A DNA stretch of 64,000 bases from Nitrospirales bacterium LBB_01 (lineage in GTDB: Bacteria > Nitrospirota > Thermodesulfovibrionia > Thermodesulfovibrionales > Magnetobacteriaceae), in contig CP049016.1 of the NCBI GenBank assembly GCA_004376055.2, positions 124,001 through 188,000 on the forward strand. The letters are read 5' to 3'. Made by a program: the position numbers and the translations under genes. Positions 1 through 8,606 of the stretch are shown here, piece after piece (within the stretch, counting starts at the first letter, position 1; each line of letters opens with the position of its first letter). The notes beneath the pieces are model-generated. The model searched no databases and was not told the DNA's origin. It worked only from the letters and a program-made list of their open reading frames with translations.

Positions 1-1
1 T

Positions 2-1294
2 ATCTCCCTTGAAGATGGTAACATAGAGAGATTTTTTACGGGTAATGATACCGGCGTAGGCATTCGGGTGATAAGCCGCAACAAAAGCTGCTACGCTTAC
101 ACAAATGAGCTTACATCCGGCGCTCTTTTAGATGCGGCAAGCGGGTTAGCTCTGGCTGTAATCGGGAGAAAGCCAAAGGATATTACGCTTAACCTTGTGC
201 GCTCAAAACCTGCCATAGATTTTGCAATACTAAAACCTCCCGTCTCAATCAAAGCTGAGGAAAAGACGGATTTAGTAATGCGGGCAGACAGAGCGGCAAG
301 AGCATTGGCAGATAAAATCAGACAGGTGTCGGTTAGCTATCATGACTACATTCAGCGTGTGATGATAGTTAACTCGGAGGGACTTTTGTGTGAGGATGAG
401 CGTGTGCAGAGTCTTTTTACTGTGACTGTTGTGGCATCTGATGAGGGCATAACACAGAGCGCTTATGAGTCTGCTGGAGGATTTACCGGCTTTGAACTTT
501 TTGATTCCATTAATGTTGAGGAGCTTTCAATTAAGGCTGCAAAACGAGCGCTTATGATGCTAAGAGCAGATCGGATTCAAGGCGGACGAATGCCTGTGGT
601 AATTTCCTCAGAGGCTGGAGGAACAATGATTCATGAGGCGATAGGACACGGACTTGAAGCGGACTTAACCGGTCAGGGGCTTTCCGTCTATGCCGGTAAA
701 CTCGGAGAGCGTGTTGCCTCAGATGCTGTCACAGTAATTGATGACGGGACAATGCCGGGCAAACGCGGCTCCTACCGGTTTGATGACGAGGGAACACACT
801 CAGGCAGAAATGTGTTGGTAGAAAACGGCATTTTGGTAAAATATATGAATGACCGCCTATGGGCTATGAAAGACGGAGCCGCTCCAACCGGAAACGGGCG
901 TCGAGAATCATATAAGTATAGACCGATACCGAGAATGACAAACACTTACCTTGCCGCAGGCTCTGATAAAGCTGAGGACGCCTTCAAGGGAATCAAAGAG
1001 GGACTTTTCGTAAAGAAAATGGGAGGCGGTCAGGTCAATACGGTTACCGGTGATTTTGTGTTTGACGTTCAGGAGGGATTTTTAATTAAAGACAGCTGCA
1101 ACACGGGGCAGCTTGTACGGGGAGCAACACTCTGTGGAAACGGCCCTGAGGTGCTAAGGTCAATAGATTTCATATCATCTGATTTAGGGTTTGCCATTGG
1201 CACATGCGGCAAAGACGGTCAGGGAGTGCCTGTTACGGATGCTCTGCCGACAATACGAATACCAGAGATTGTAGTAGGAGGCGCTTCACGGTGA
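2..1294 (+). CDS. tldD: TldD-family metalloprotease, 5' truncated by window edge
   Basis: The reading frame is open from base 2, so the true start lies outside the window; the GTG at 68 is internal. The protein carries the HExxxH metal site of the TldD/PmbA family (HEAIGH, bases 632-649) and the Gly-rich stretches and C-terminal end expected of TldD. TldD normally works with TldE/PmbA in the cytosol to degrade or mature peptides; no partner gene is visible here, though it could lie upstream. The stop codon overlaps the GTG start of the next gene by four bases, so the two are probably cotranscribed. Family assignment is firm; substrate is unknown. Confidence 0.93.
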   Translation: MSLEDGNIERFFTGNDTGVGIRVISRNKSCYAYTNELTSGALLDAASGLALAVIGRKPKDITLNLVRSKPAIDFAILKPPVSIKAEEKTDLVMRADRAARALADKIRQVSVSYHDYIQRVMIVNSEGLLCEDERVQSLFTVTVVASDEGITQSAYESAGGFTGFELFDSINVEELSIKAAKRALMMLRADRIQGGRMPVVISSEAGGTMIHEAIGHGLEADLTGQGLSVYAGKLGERVASDAVTVIDDGTMPGKRGSYRFDDEGTHSGRNVLVENGILVKYMNDRLWAMKDGAAPTGNGRRESYKYRPIPRMTNTYLAAGSDKAEDAFKGIKEGLFVKKMGGGQVNTVTGDFVFDVQEGFLIKDSCNTGQLVRGATLCGNGPEVLRSIDFISSDLGFAIGTCGKDGQGVPVTDALPTIRIPEIVVGGASR

Positions 1295-2598
1295 TTGATA
1301 TGGTGAAGTATTTTACTAAAGCGCTTTTTGCCGCATTTGTGATGTTTTTTTTTCACAGTACTCTCTTACATGCTGAGTTAGACACGATAGCGCCGGGCTC
1401 TTTGCTTACAGTAGAGTCCTGTGTTGAGACAGCCGTAAAACATCACCCTGAACTTCTTAGTTACTACTATGCTATAAAAGCAAAAGAGGCACAGGTTGGA
1501 CAGGTGAGGGCAGGATTTTTACCGCGCCTTGATTTTACGTATTCATACACGAGAATTCAGTTGGTAAACGATTTCCCTGCCACATCCCAAAAGGTTTATA
1601 ATAACTCCGATTTCTATACAGCCCTTGGGCTTACTCAAACCATCTACGATTTTGGAAAAATCAGCACTAATCTTGAAATTTCTAACCTTAAACTTGACGC
1701 TTCACATTTTGATTACATCACTAAACTTGACTCAATAACCTTTGAGGTTAAGAAAGCATACTTTGGCGTACTTAAAGCGTTAAAATCCCGCGATGTTGAT
1801 ACTGTAACAGTTAAGCAGTTTACGGAGCATCTTGAGCAAGCTAAGAACTTCTACAAAGCCGGCACAAAGTCCAGATATGATGTGACTAAAGCAGAAGTTG
1901 ATTTAAGTAACGCAAAGCTCACACTCCTAAAGGGTGAAAACGCTCTCAAACAGGCTTGGGTATCTTTTAATAACGCTATGGGTATTTACTCAACATCGGA
2001 GTATAAACTTACCGAGACACTTTCTTTTGTGCCGTTTGATATAACTTTTAAAGATGCTATGGAGCGCGCCATGAAAAACCGACCTGATTTAAAATCTCTG
2101 ACAGCGCTAAAGGATGCCGCAAAGAAATCTATCCAATACGCCAGGACTGACTATTATCCCACAGTCTCAGGCACAGCCGCCTACATGTTTGACGGCAGCA
2201 GGTATCCGGCAGATAACGGCTGGAGCGCTGGAGTTACACTTAGCTGGAATATTTTTAAGGGGCTTGAGACAAAACACAAGGTGGCTGAGGCTGCAGCAGA
2301 TTTTGAATCGTCTGATTCTAAAATTAATGCTCTCAAACTTGAAATTCAAAGCGCAATCCAAAAAGCATACCTTGATCTTACGCTTGCCAAAGAAAGCATC
2401 GCTAACGCACAAATACAGTTGCAGCAGGCAGAGGAAAATCTGGAGATTGTTAAACTCAGGTACGAATCCGGTCTCAGCGGGCCTGTTGAGCTGACCGATG
2501 CGTTGATTACCCGTCAAAACGCAAACCTGACCTACATAAATGCCCTGTACGATTACAAAATTGCCGTAGCGGCTATAGAAAAGACGATGGGAAGATAA
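1291..2598 (+). CDS. TolC-like outer membrane efflux channel
   Basis: This is an outer membrane factor of the TolC/OEP family, which forms the trimeric exit duct of tripartite efflux pumps or type I secretion. An N-terminal signal peptide (KALFAAFVMFFF) is followed by two homologous OEP halves rich in long amphipathic helices, and the length (435 aa) is typical. The frame extends upstream to 1204, but AGGAGG at 1276-1281 lies nine bases before GTG 1291, which also gives a GTGA overlap with tldD; an ATG at 1300 is the alternative. No inner-membrane pump or membrane-fusion protein gene follows, since the next 600 bases are repeat elements. The transported substrate cannot be inferred. Confidence 0.88.
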   Translation: MIDMVKYFTKALFAAFVMFFFHSTLLHAELDTIAPGSLLTVESCVETAVKHHPELLSYYYAIKAKEAQVGQVRAGFLPRLDFTYSYTRIQLVNDFPATSQKVYNNSDFYTALGLTQTIYDFGKISTNLEISNLKLDASHFDYITKLDSITFEVKKAYFGVLKALKSRDVDTVTVKQFTEHLEQAKNFYKAGTKSRYDVTKAEVDLSNAKLTLLKGENALKQAWVSFNNAMGIYSTSEYKLTETLSFVPFDITFKDAMERAMKNRPDLKSLTALKDAAKKSIQYARTDYYPTVSGTAAYMFDGSRYPADNGWSAGVTLSWNIFKGLETKHKVAEAAADFESSDSKINALKLEIQSAIQKAYLDLTLAKESIANAQIQLQQAEENLEIVKLRYESGLSGPVELTDALITRQNANLTYINALYDYKIAVAAIEKTMGR

Positions 2599-2682
2599 CA
2601 GATTTACCCGCACATATAGTAACTTTACAACAGTTTATTGAATATATCCAACTGACATGATAAACTCTATACTAAAAAAATA

Positions 2683-2874
2683 ATTGCCTATGCAGTTAGC
2701 TCCGCAAACAAAAAAATGGATTCCTGCCTTCGCAGGAATGACAAGAAAAAAAGGAATGACAAGAAAAAGAAATGACCCCCCTTTGTCATTCCCGCCTACG
2801 AGCGGGAATCCAGTCCTTTTAACTGTATCATTTGCTGAATGAAAAAATTTACAGGAGTTAACTCAATAAGCATT
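2683..2874 (+). mobile_element. MITE-like element, family A, copy 1
   Basis: A 192-bp non-coding palindromic element. It begins ATTGCCTATGCAGTTAGCTCC and ends with an imperfect inverted copy (reverse complement AATGCTTATTGAGTTAACTCC). The interior has two strong hairpins, ATTCCTGC-cttc-GCAGGAAT and ATTCCCGC-ctacga-GCGGGAAT. The element is flanked on both sides by AAAAAATA (2675-2682 and 2875-2882), an 8-bp target-site duplication. It contains no transposase, so mobility would need a transposase in trans. Being 85 bp past the TolC-like gene, its hairpins might also end transcription. Confidence 0.85.
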
Positions 2875-2940
2875 AAAAAATATTTAGCATGGGTATAGCA
2901 TCTGAATTTATCTTTGTTCATCTGTGGTTAAAATTCTTTT

Positions 2941-3114
2941 ATTGCATATGCAGTTAGCTCCGCAAACAAAGAACTGGATTCCTGCTTTCGCAGGAATGAC
3001 AAAAAAAAGAATTGCTCCCCTTTGTCATTCCCGCCTACGAGCGGGAATCCAGTCCTTTAAAATATATCATCTGCTGACAGAAAACCCTCAGTCGGAGTTA
3101 ACTCAATAACCATT
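2941..3114 (+). mobile_element. MITE-like element, family A, copy 2
   Basis: A 174-bp copy in the same orientation as copy 1, with the same terminal inverted repeats and both internal hairpins, flanked by ATTCTTTT at 2933-2940 and again at 3115-3122 (8-bp target duplication). The 66 bases between copies 1 and 2 hold no gene; they include a short CATCTGTGGTTAAA stretch resembling the palindrome near 27.5 kb. The frame across 2924-3109 is repeat-derived and not a gene. Confidence 0.85.
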
Positions 3115-3214
3115 ATTCTTTTTCTAAATCTTTGGTTTATGATTTAACTCATATATGAAAACATGGCTGATTTGCTATGATTAGATAAAGCAGATTAAAC
3201 AGGAGGTGTTGCAA

Positions 3215-3538
3215 ATGATAGAAGTATTGGATCTAAAAAAATTGATAAAGTTTAGTTCGGAGAAGTTTACAAGACAGATGCTTTCAGATAAGCCTGAGAT
3301 GAGGGTGGCACTGATGTGTTTGGAGCCGGGGCAGGAGATAACTCCGCATAAGGCGCCGCTTAGGCTTATGATGTTTTGTGTGGAGGGCAGCGGGGTTTTC
3401 ATTGTCGGGGATGAGGAAATAGAGGCGGATGCTAAAACCGCAATTCTTTGCGACCCTCAGGTGCCGCACGGTTTTAAGGCTTCAAAAGGGGAAAGACTTG
3501 TCGTCATGGCTGTTGTCACACCGGCTGACACTGAGTAG
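3215..3538 (+). CDS. Small cupin-domain protein
   Basis: A 107-aa single-domain cupin, a small beta-barrel that usually binds a metal or small ligand. The start ATG 3215 follows AGGAGG (3201-3206) with good spacing; upstream GTG and TTG codons overlap the Shine-Dalgarno sequence. Cupin motif 1 is partial (PGQEITPHKAP, then EGSG: only one histidine of the usual HxH), while motif 2 keeps its histidine (DPQVPHGFKA). Metal binding is therefore uncertain. It stands alone between a MITE and an inverted repeat, so its partner pathway is unknown; a sensory or protective role is only a guess. Confidence 0.8.
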   Translation: MIEVLDLKKLIKFSSEKFTRQMLSDKPEMRVALMCLEPGQEITPHKAPLRLMMFCVEGSGVFIVGDEEIEADAKTAILCDPQVPHGFKASKGERLVVMAVVTPADTE

Positions 3539-3599
3539 CGGCAGTTGCTTAGCTAAAACAGCACATGTAAAACGTAGTTTCAGGAAAAGAAATAACAGA

Positions 3600-3645
3600 G
3601 ACCCTGCTAAGGTGAACATCTTGATGAGCTTACCTTAGCAGGGTC
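3600..3645. repeat. 14-bp perfect inverted repeat, possible bidirectional terminator
   Basis: GACCCTGCTAAGGT at 3600-3613 is repeated in inverse at 3632-3645, with an 18-base spacer. It lies 60 bases after the cupin stop and before the next start. There is no T-run after the stem, so it is not a textbook rho-independent terminator. Confidence 0.5.
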
Positions 3646-3681
3646 GTTGACATTCAAGCAGGTTTTAGGTAAAATTGCCCA

Positions 3682-5184
3682 ATGTCTTTTAAAGAAATGA
3701 GAATGCAAAACTACTCGAATTTTCTCATAAAATCCTCATATATTTACATAATAATACCGTATTTCATATTTTTTTTTGGTTGGCTAAAGCCTCTCTATGC
3801 TCTCATAATGACGGTGGTCATAGTGTACGCTTTATTGGTAATATTTCGTGAATTAACACTTTCTGGCACTGAAGACGTTACAGCAAGCACAGAGGATGTA
3901 CAGTCACCGTTACAGAATAAAAAAATCGTGCTAATCCTTGTTATTCTCATTCTTTGGGCGGCGTGCACAGGTATGGGAGGTTTTGGTTATCAAAATGGTG
4001 ACTACCATCAGAGAAATGCGTTGCTTAAGAATCTTATAGATCAGCCATACCCAGTGATTTACGCTCCCGAGTACGTCTCTAACAACAGTATACAAAATAT
4101 ACGGAAGGACTTTCATGGGAGTTTAGCGCTGGTATATTACTTCGCCTTTTATCTGCTGCCAGCGCTATTTGGTAAGTTCCTCGGCTGGAGGGCAGCAAAC
4201 ACTATATCATTTGGGTATGGACTTATTGGTGTGTTGATTGCTGCCGCTTGGATATTTAAGTTAGCCGGCAGATTGTCTGTGAGGTTAACGCTACTGTTAG
4301 TGTTTTTTTCCGGGATGGATTTTGTAGGATATATTATTTTAAAATTGAAAATCCCTGCGTGGACTGAACACATTGAGTGGTGGGCTGTGTTTTGGCAGTA
4401 CTCATCAAACACAACGCTTTTGTTCTGGGTGCCGCATCAGGGCATCTCAGCCTGGATTCTAACCTCGTTACTAATGAATGAAGCGCTTATCAGAAGGTCA
4501 AACCGTCATGTTGCTTTTATAACGGCAATAGGAGCCTTTTGGTCAGTGTGGGTATGTGTCGGTCTGTTACCGTTTATGATTTCCTCCATACTCATAAACA
4601 GAAAGAAACTCGGAGAAGTTTTTACTTTTCAAAACGTCATAGCTGCGTCGTTGATTGTGCTTCTTTTTGCTTTGTTTTATATGTCGCAGATTGGTGGAAT
4701 ACAAAAGATGTGGCTGTGGCAGTACATTAACATCTATGAAGCGCGGCAAAGTTTCTTGTTGTTTTATCTGCTTGAGTTTGTACTGCTTTCTGCCGTGTGC
4801 TTTGACAAAACAAGAAACTTGTGGTGGTGGACGGCTGTGGTCAGCCTCATGCTCCTGCCTCTTTATAGGATTGGTGTAATTAACGATTTTGTTATGAGGG
4901 TGTCAATCCCTTCACTATTTGTTATAATGTTTTATGCAGGGAACAGCCTGATTAACCCGTCCTGTAACAAGTTAAAAAAGGTCGCTATTTTTGTAATAAT
5001 AGCACTTGGAGCACTGACTCCCACGACAGAGATTTACAGGTCTTTGACTCGCTACAAGATAACACCGCTAAGACTTGAGAGAGTGCAAGAGTTAGCATCC
5101 GTTCCAAACAGCTACAATTATTTCGGATATACTGACAGTGTGTTTTTTGAGTACATAGCAAAAAGGAACAAATATAATAAATAG
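3682..5184 (+). CDS. Polytopic membrane protein, possibly GT-C-like
   Basis: A 500-aa integral membrane protein with about ten to twelve hydrophobic segments. After the first two helices and a short polar linker there is a loop with the sequence NGDYHQRNALL, which resembles the acidic first-loop motif of GT-C polyprenyl-sugar glycosyltransferases. I do not recognise the specific family; GT-C enzyme is inference. Its TAG stop lies inside the 8-bp sequence duplicated by the following MITE (copy 3), so the element landed exactly at the gene end without changing the protein. Confidence 0.7.
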   Translation: MSFKEMRMQNYSNFLIKSSYIYIIIPYFIFFFGWLKPLYALIMTVVIVYALLVIFRELTLSGTEDVTASTEDVQSPLQNKKIVLILVILILWAACTGMGGFGYQNGDYHQRNALLKNLIDQPYPVIYAPEYVSNNSIQNIRKDFHGSLALVYYFAFYLLPALFGKFLGWRAANTISFGYGLIGVLIAAAWIFKLAGRLSVRLTLLLVFFSGMDFVGYIILKLKIPAWTEHIEWWAVFWQYSSNTTLLFWVPHQGISAWILTSLLMNEALIRRSNRHVAFITAIGAFWSVWVCVGLLPFMISSILINRKKLGEVFTFQNVIAASLIVLLFALFYMSQIGGIQKMWLWQYINIYEARQSFLLFYLLEFVLLSAVCFDKTRNLWWWTAVVSLMLLPLYRIGVINDFVMRVSIPSLFVIMFYAGNSLINPSCNKLKKVAIFVIIALGALTPTTEIYRSLTRYKITPLRLERVQELASVPNSYNYFGYTDSVFFEYIAKRNKYNK

Positions 5185-5189
5185 AAATA

Positions 5190-5406
5190 AATGCTTATTG
5201 AGTTAACTCCTGTAGATTTTTTTCAGTCAGCAAATGATACAGTTAAAAGGACTGGATTCCCGCTCGTAGGCGGGAATGACAAAGTGAAAAAGGCGGGAAT
5301 GACAAAGGGGGGCCATTTCTTTTTTTTTGTCATTCCTTTTTTTCTTGTCATTCCTGCGAAGGCAGGAATCCATTTTTTTGTTTGCGGAGCTAACTGCATA
5401 GGCAAT
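5190..5406 (-). mobile_element. MITE-like element, family A, copy 3
   Basis: A 217-bp copy inverted relative to copies 1 and 2: it starts AATGCTTATTGAGTTAACTCC and ends GGAGCTAACTGCATAGGCAAT. TAGAAATA flanks it at 5182-5189 and 5407-5414, an 8-bp target duplication that includes the stop codon of the upstream gene. The interior has an extra GGCGGGAATGAC unit, making this copy longer. Reading frames across it encode repeat-derived peptides and are not genes. Confidence 0.87.
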
Positions 5407-5439
5407 TAGAAATATTATATAAACGCTTACCGTATAATT

Positions 5440-6441
5440 TTATCTTTTAGAAGGAGAATTGGCGCTTAGTGCAAGCATTCTGTCAAGCGCTTTTTTAGCT
5501 CTTGTTCTTATTTCCTCCGGAACTTTTACGATGTTTCTCATATCTCTCAGTGTCTCATATAGAAGCGTTAGAGTAGTTTTTTTCATATTCGGGCAGACCA
5601 TGTCCTTACGCAGCGGGTAAAAAGTCTTATCCGGGTTTTCTTTTCTCAGTCTGTAAAGAAGCCCTATCTCTGTGCCCACTATGAACTCTGAGGCCGATGA
5701 CGCTTTGGCATATTTCAACATCCCTGAGGTGCTTGTTACGTGGTCAGATATTTCAAGAACCTCTATCCTGCACTCAGGATGTGCCATAACAAGAGCATTG
5801 GGGTGCAGCTGTCTTGCAGCTGAAACATCCGCTACTGTCACTCTGTCATGGACATGACAATAGCCATCCCATGCGATTACCTCTTTTTTAGTGTTTTTCT
5901 GCGCCCACATGGAAAGATTTTTGTCAGGAATACATATCACTCGCTCACCCGGCAATGACTCTATCACCGCAACCACATTTGCCGATGTGCAGCAGATATC
6001 AGATTCGGCCTTAACATCTGCCGTTGTGTTTACATAGGCAACTACAGGTACGCCCGGGTATTTGGCTTTTATGTCCCTAAGTGAAAACTTTGACGGATAC
6101 ACGTACCCAGGTGGCTCCGAATAACCCGGAAAGGACTGATACACCCCTCGTCCAGAGTCAACCGCTATCATCTCTGCCATAGGACACATTGCGTCCATTG
6201 CCGGCATCAGCACGGTCTTATCTGGAGAAAGCACAGAGGCGCTTTCTGCCATAAAATTCACCCCGCAAAACACTATTACCTCAGCGTCCGTCTCAGCGGC
6301 TTTTCTTGAAAGCTCAAGGGAATCCCCTGTAAGGTCTGCAATTGCCTGTATCTCATCCCTTTGATAATTATGCGCTATGATGAGAGCTTTGCGCTTGTTC
6401 TTTAGCTCCATTATTTGCTCTACTATCTGTTGGTCTTTCAA
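5440..6441 (-). CDS. nadA: Quinolinate synthase NadA
   Basis: NadA condenses iminoaspartate with dihydroxyacetone phosphate to quinolinate, a step of de novo NAD synthesis, using an oxygen-sensitive [4Fe-4S] cluster. The 333-aa protein shows the family N-terminus (IIAHNYQRDEIQ) and the three conserved cysteine regions in order (MCPMAEM, CCTSANV, VCPNMKKTT). The start is TTG at 6441 after GGGGAAG. nadB and nadC are not in this window, so nadA stands apart from the rest of the pathway. It may share a transcript with the lytic transglycosylase gene 14 bases upstream. Confidence 0.96.
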   Translation of the reverse strand: MKDQQIVEQIMELKNKRKALIIAHNYQRDEIQAIADLTGDSLELSRKAAETDAEVIVFCGVNFMAESASVLSPDKTVLMPAMDAMCPMAEMIAVDSGRGVYQSFPGYSEPPGYVYPSKFSLRDIKAKYPGVPVVAYVNTTADVKAESDICCTSANVVAVIESLPGERVICIPDKNLSMWAQKNTKKEVIAWDGYCHVHDRVTVADVSAARQLHPNALVMAHPECRIEVLEISDHVTSTSGMLKYAKASSASEFIVGTEIGLLYRLRKENPDKTFYPLRKDMVCPNMKKTTLTLLYETLRDMRNIVKVPEEIRTRAKKALDRMLALSANSPSKR

Positions 6442-6455
6442 AATAACTTCCCCAC

Positions 6456-7241
6456 TTACTGTAAAGTCCCAGGCTGGATGTTTGTATATAGAATAGAACC
6501 ATCTGAGGTCACCACCTTAAATATCCGTCTGGAAGCGGCAAAACTTATCGCTGTTTTTCCAGCAGTGTCTGAGGTGATTGTGTGCGGAGAATATGTCATT
6601 ACCCCGTTATATGTATTTAGCACCTTCTGTACATAGTCCTGGGTTTCAGCATATGGGGGAATGTTATCACCATATCGGGACACAGCATTGGGCCCGGCAT
6701 TATAACCGGCAAGTGCAAGCGAAACATTTCCGTTAAATCTGTTAAGCAGGTATTTTAGATACCGTATGCCGCCGTCTATGTTTTCAACAGGATCGTAGGG
6801 GTTTACCACTGAGAGGAAATTAGCGGTACCCGGCATTAACTGCATGAGCCCCATTGCGCCCTTTGACGATAAGGCCACGTTGTTCCAGTTAGATTCTGTT
6901 TTAATCACCGCTTTTACCAACGTGGGGTCAAGAGAGTACTCTGCGGATTTCTTATGGACAATGTCCTCGTAGTCTTTATATGCAGACAAGTCGGGATTGA
7001 CTCCGGCAGGTACAGGGGACTCTGTTGTCTTCTGAGAAGAAACAACAGCAGCTGAGCGTCGTGTCCGCTTCTTAGAAATGTTCTCTTTCACAATATGAGT
7101 TTTGTACCCGGCTCTTTTTATATTAGAGTAATACACCAGCCCTCCGCCTTTGTCATACATATATATGTCTGCCAAAAGATGGGTTGGATACATAATCATA
7201 ACAGCAAAGAGAAAATACCCTATGCCGGCCTTTCTTGTCAT
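6456..7241 (-). CDS. Lytic transglycosylase (SLT domain)
   Basis: A secreted or membrane-bound murein lytic transglycosylase. The C-terminal half has the Slt/MltC-type catalytic domain: the Glu in AVIKTESNWN, then SSKGAMGLMQLMPGTA and LALAGYNAGPNAV. The N-terminus has a signal segment (GIGYFLFAVMIMYP), a short DUF4124-like start and a basic linker. The frame reaches 7313, but ATG 7241 places the signal peptide right at the N-terminus; ATG at 7262 or 7259 is possible. The enzyme cleaves the beta-1,4 bond between MurNAc and GlcNAc, releasing anhydro-muropeptides in the periplasm. Confidence 0.9.
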   Translation of the reverse strand: MTRKAGIGYFLFAVMIMYPTHLLADIYMYDKGGGLVYYSNIKRAGYKTHIVKENISKKRTRRSAAVVSSQKTTESPVPAGVNPDLSAYKDYEDIVHKKSAEYSLDPTLVKAVIKTESNWNNVALSSKGAMGLMQLMPGTANFLSVVNPYDPVENIDGGIRYLKYLLNRFNGNVSLALAGYNAGPNAVSRYGDNIPPYAETQDYVQKVLNTYNGVMTYSPHTITSDTAGKTAISFAASRRIFKVVTSDGSILYTNIQPGTLQ

Positions 7242-7391
7242 TGAAAACCCCACATTCATCATACGAGTAAAAAAAATAGCCACAATATCAGGATAGCCTG
7301 ACACCCTGGCCATTTTCTCACCTTATACACATCAGAAGCCCACACAGTAACTAATCGGCAGACTTCACGAAAAAGTTTATAACCCTCTGTG

Positions 7392-7628
7392 TTATGCCTT
7401 CTTAATAAAAAATGAAATAACGTTACCGTTTTCTTTTGTCTCCAGCAACTCATGCCCAAGTCTGCTTAAAAGAGCCGGGATGTCAGATTTTGAACCGGCA
7501 TCCGTTGATATTACCTCAAGCACTTTACCTGAGTCAATTCCATCCAGAGCCTTTTTAGTCTTTAACACCGGCATTGGGCAGTTTAACCCCTTCGTATCCA
7601 ATACCTGATCTGCTTTAATGTCAGCCAT
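7392..7628 (-). CDS. TusA/SirA-like sulfur carrier
   Basis: A 78-aa TusA-family protein with the signature LDTKGLNCPMPVLKTKKAL, where the Cys of the CPxP motif carries persulfide sulfur. Length and the C-terminal beta strand (VISFFIKKA) match the family. AGGAGG precedes ATG 7628. Such proteins relay sulfur for tRNA thiolation, molybdenum cofactor or dissimilatory sulfur metabolism. No dsr, sox or tus partner is next to it, so its pathway is open. Confidence 0.9.
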   Translation of the reverse strand: MADIKADQVLDTKGLNCPMPVLKTKKALDGIDSGKVLEVISTDAGSKSDIPALLSRLGHELLETKENGNVISFFIKKA

Positions 7629-7730
7629 ATTATCCTCCTAAACATCGTATCTGGTTATATCGGCCACTCAACCTCCGACCGTAGGTTTATTAAACAAAAA
7701 ATGGACAGATAATGTCAAGACTCCGTTAAA

Positions 7731-8561
7731 TTATATTTTGCAGTCTGTCCATGTTAAACTATCCTGATTAACCAGCATCATATCTGATTTGTCACCGGGA
7801 AAGTGCAAAAAATAGCCGTTATGGTAAGCAGTGTTAACACATACGGTTGACAGTGCTTTTTTTCTCTCCTCTTCAAGTGTGCTTTCTAACATCAGAAAAG
7901 GGTAGAGCAAGCATTTATAGATAGGCCAGCTCATGTTGTACCTGATATCTATCCAGTGTACTTTTGACGCCTTTTGCAGCTCATAAGAGAGCGGTCTCAT
8001 CTCATAATTCCACTCTGAGCCTCCCTTTTCCTCGTACTCATAGTAAGTTTTTTCAAGGATGTCTCTGTGTTTAGGAGAAAGAACGAGCACACCTGTTTGT
8101 ACAACCTTATCAAAGGTATCCGGCAAACCGTACTTTTTATAATACATTGAAACGTTTTGGCTAAAAGTATCGCCTTTAGGCGTTATATCTATAAGTCTTT
8201 GCAAAGCTACTGGAAACCACCCCGATGTCGGAGACGACCAAACATCTATAGCGCCAACCATGTTCTCCGGTACCTCCTCCACAATTGAGGGAGCATTGTC
8301 GGCATTAATTAAAATATCGCTGTCAATCCACACTATCCGGTCGTATTTTTTTGAGAAATCCTGGCTTAAAATCAGACACTTCTGCCATGCCGGACTGCGG
8401 TTAGCTGCCCTCTCTGAATCATCTATTGGGCTGTCTATGCAGATTATATCAAATCCGTGCTTTTGTGCATACCTCTCCCACCCGGATTTACATAAGCCAT
8501 GCCACAAACTGCCGTATATATCGCCTATTGCCATTGTCACTATGGCTTTGTTATTTCCCAT
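7731..8561 (-). CDS. GT-A-fold glycosyltransferase-like protein, duplicate B
   Basis: A 276-aa cytosolic protein with a GT-A nucleotide-sugar transferase pattern: N-terminal Rossmann-like strand, then YDRIVWIDSDILIN with the DxD motif expected to bind a metal-UDP-sugar. It recalls galactosyl- or mannosyltransferases of the GMA12/MNN10 type, an inference from the DxD context and length. About four in five residues match the neighbouring gene at 8607-9437 with no gaps, so the pair is a tandem duplication. It starts with ATG and has no strong ribosome site, unlike its twin, so it may depend on translation of the upstream gene. The sugar and acceptor are unknown. Confidence 0.75.
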   Translation of the reverse strand: MGNNKAIVTMAIGDIYGSLWHGLCKSGWERYAQKHGFDIICIDSPIDDSERAANRSPAWQKCLILSQDFSKKYDRIVWIDSDILINADNAPSIVEEVPENMVGAIDVWSSPTSGWFPVALQRLIDITPKGDTFSQNVSMYYKKYGLPDTFDKVVQTGVLVLSPKHRDILEKTYYEYEEKGGSEWNYEMRPLSYELQKASKVHWIDIRYNMSWPIYKCLLYPFLMLESTLEEERKKALSTVCVNTAYHNGYFLHFPGDKSDMMLVNQDSLTWTDCKI

Positions 8562-8606
8562 TGTCAGCCGCTATCTGCTGGATAATGCCATGGAGACGCA
8601 GATAGA

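Noticed and set aside
2924-3109. Reading frame with the peptide NWIPAFAGMTKK
   Set aside because: It lies across MITE copy 2 and translates its hairpins; similar peptides arise from copies 3 and 4.
2683-3114. Repeated hairpins suggesting a CRISPR array
   Set aside because: Repeats are whole palindromic elements with target duplications, not short repeats with unique spacers; no cas gene is present.
5191-5409. Frames on both strands over 5191-5409
   Set aside because: Both read through MITE copy 3 and are explained by its palindromic sequence.
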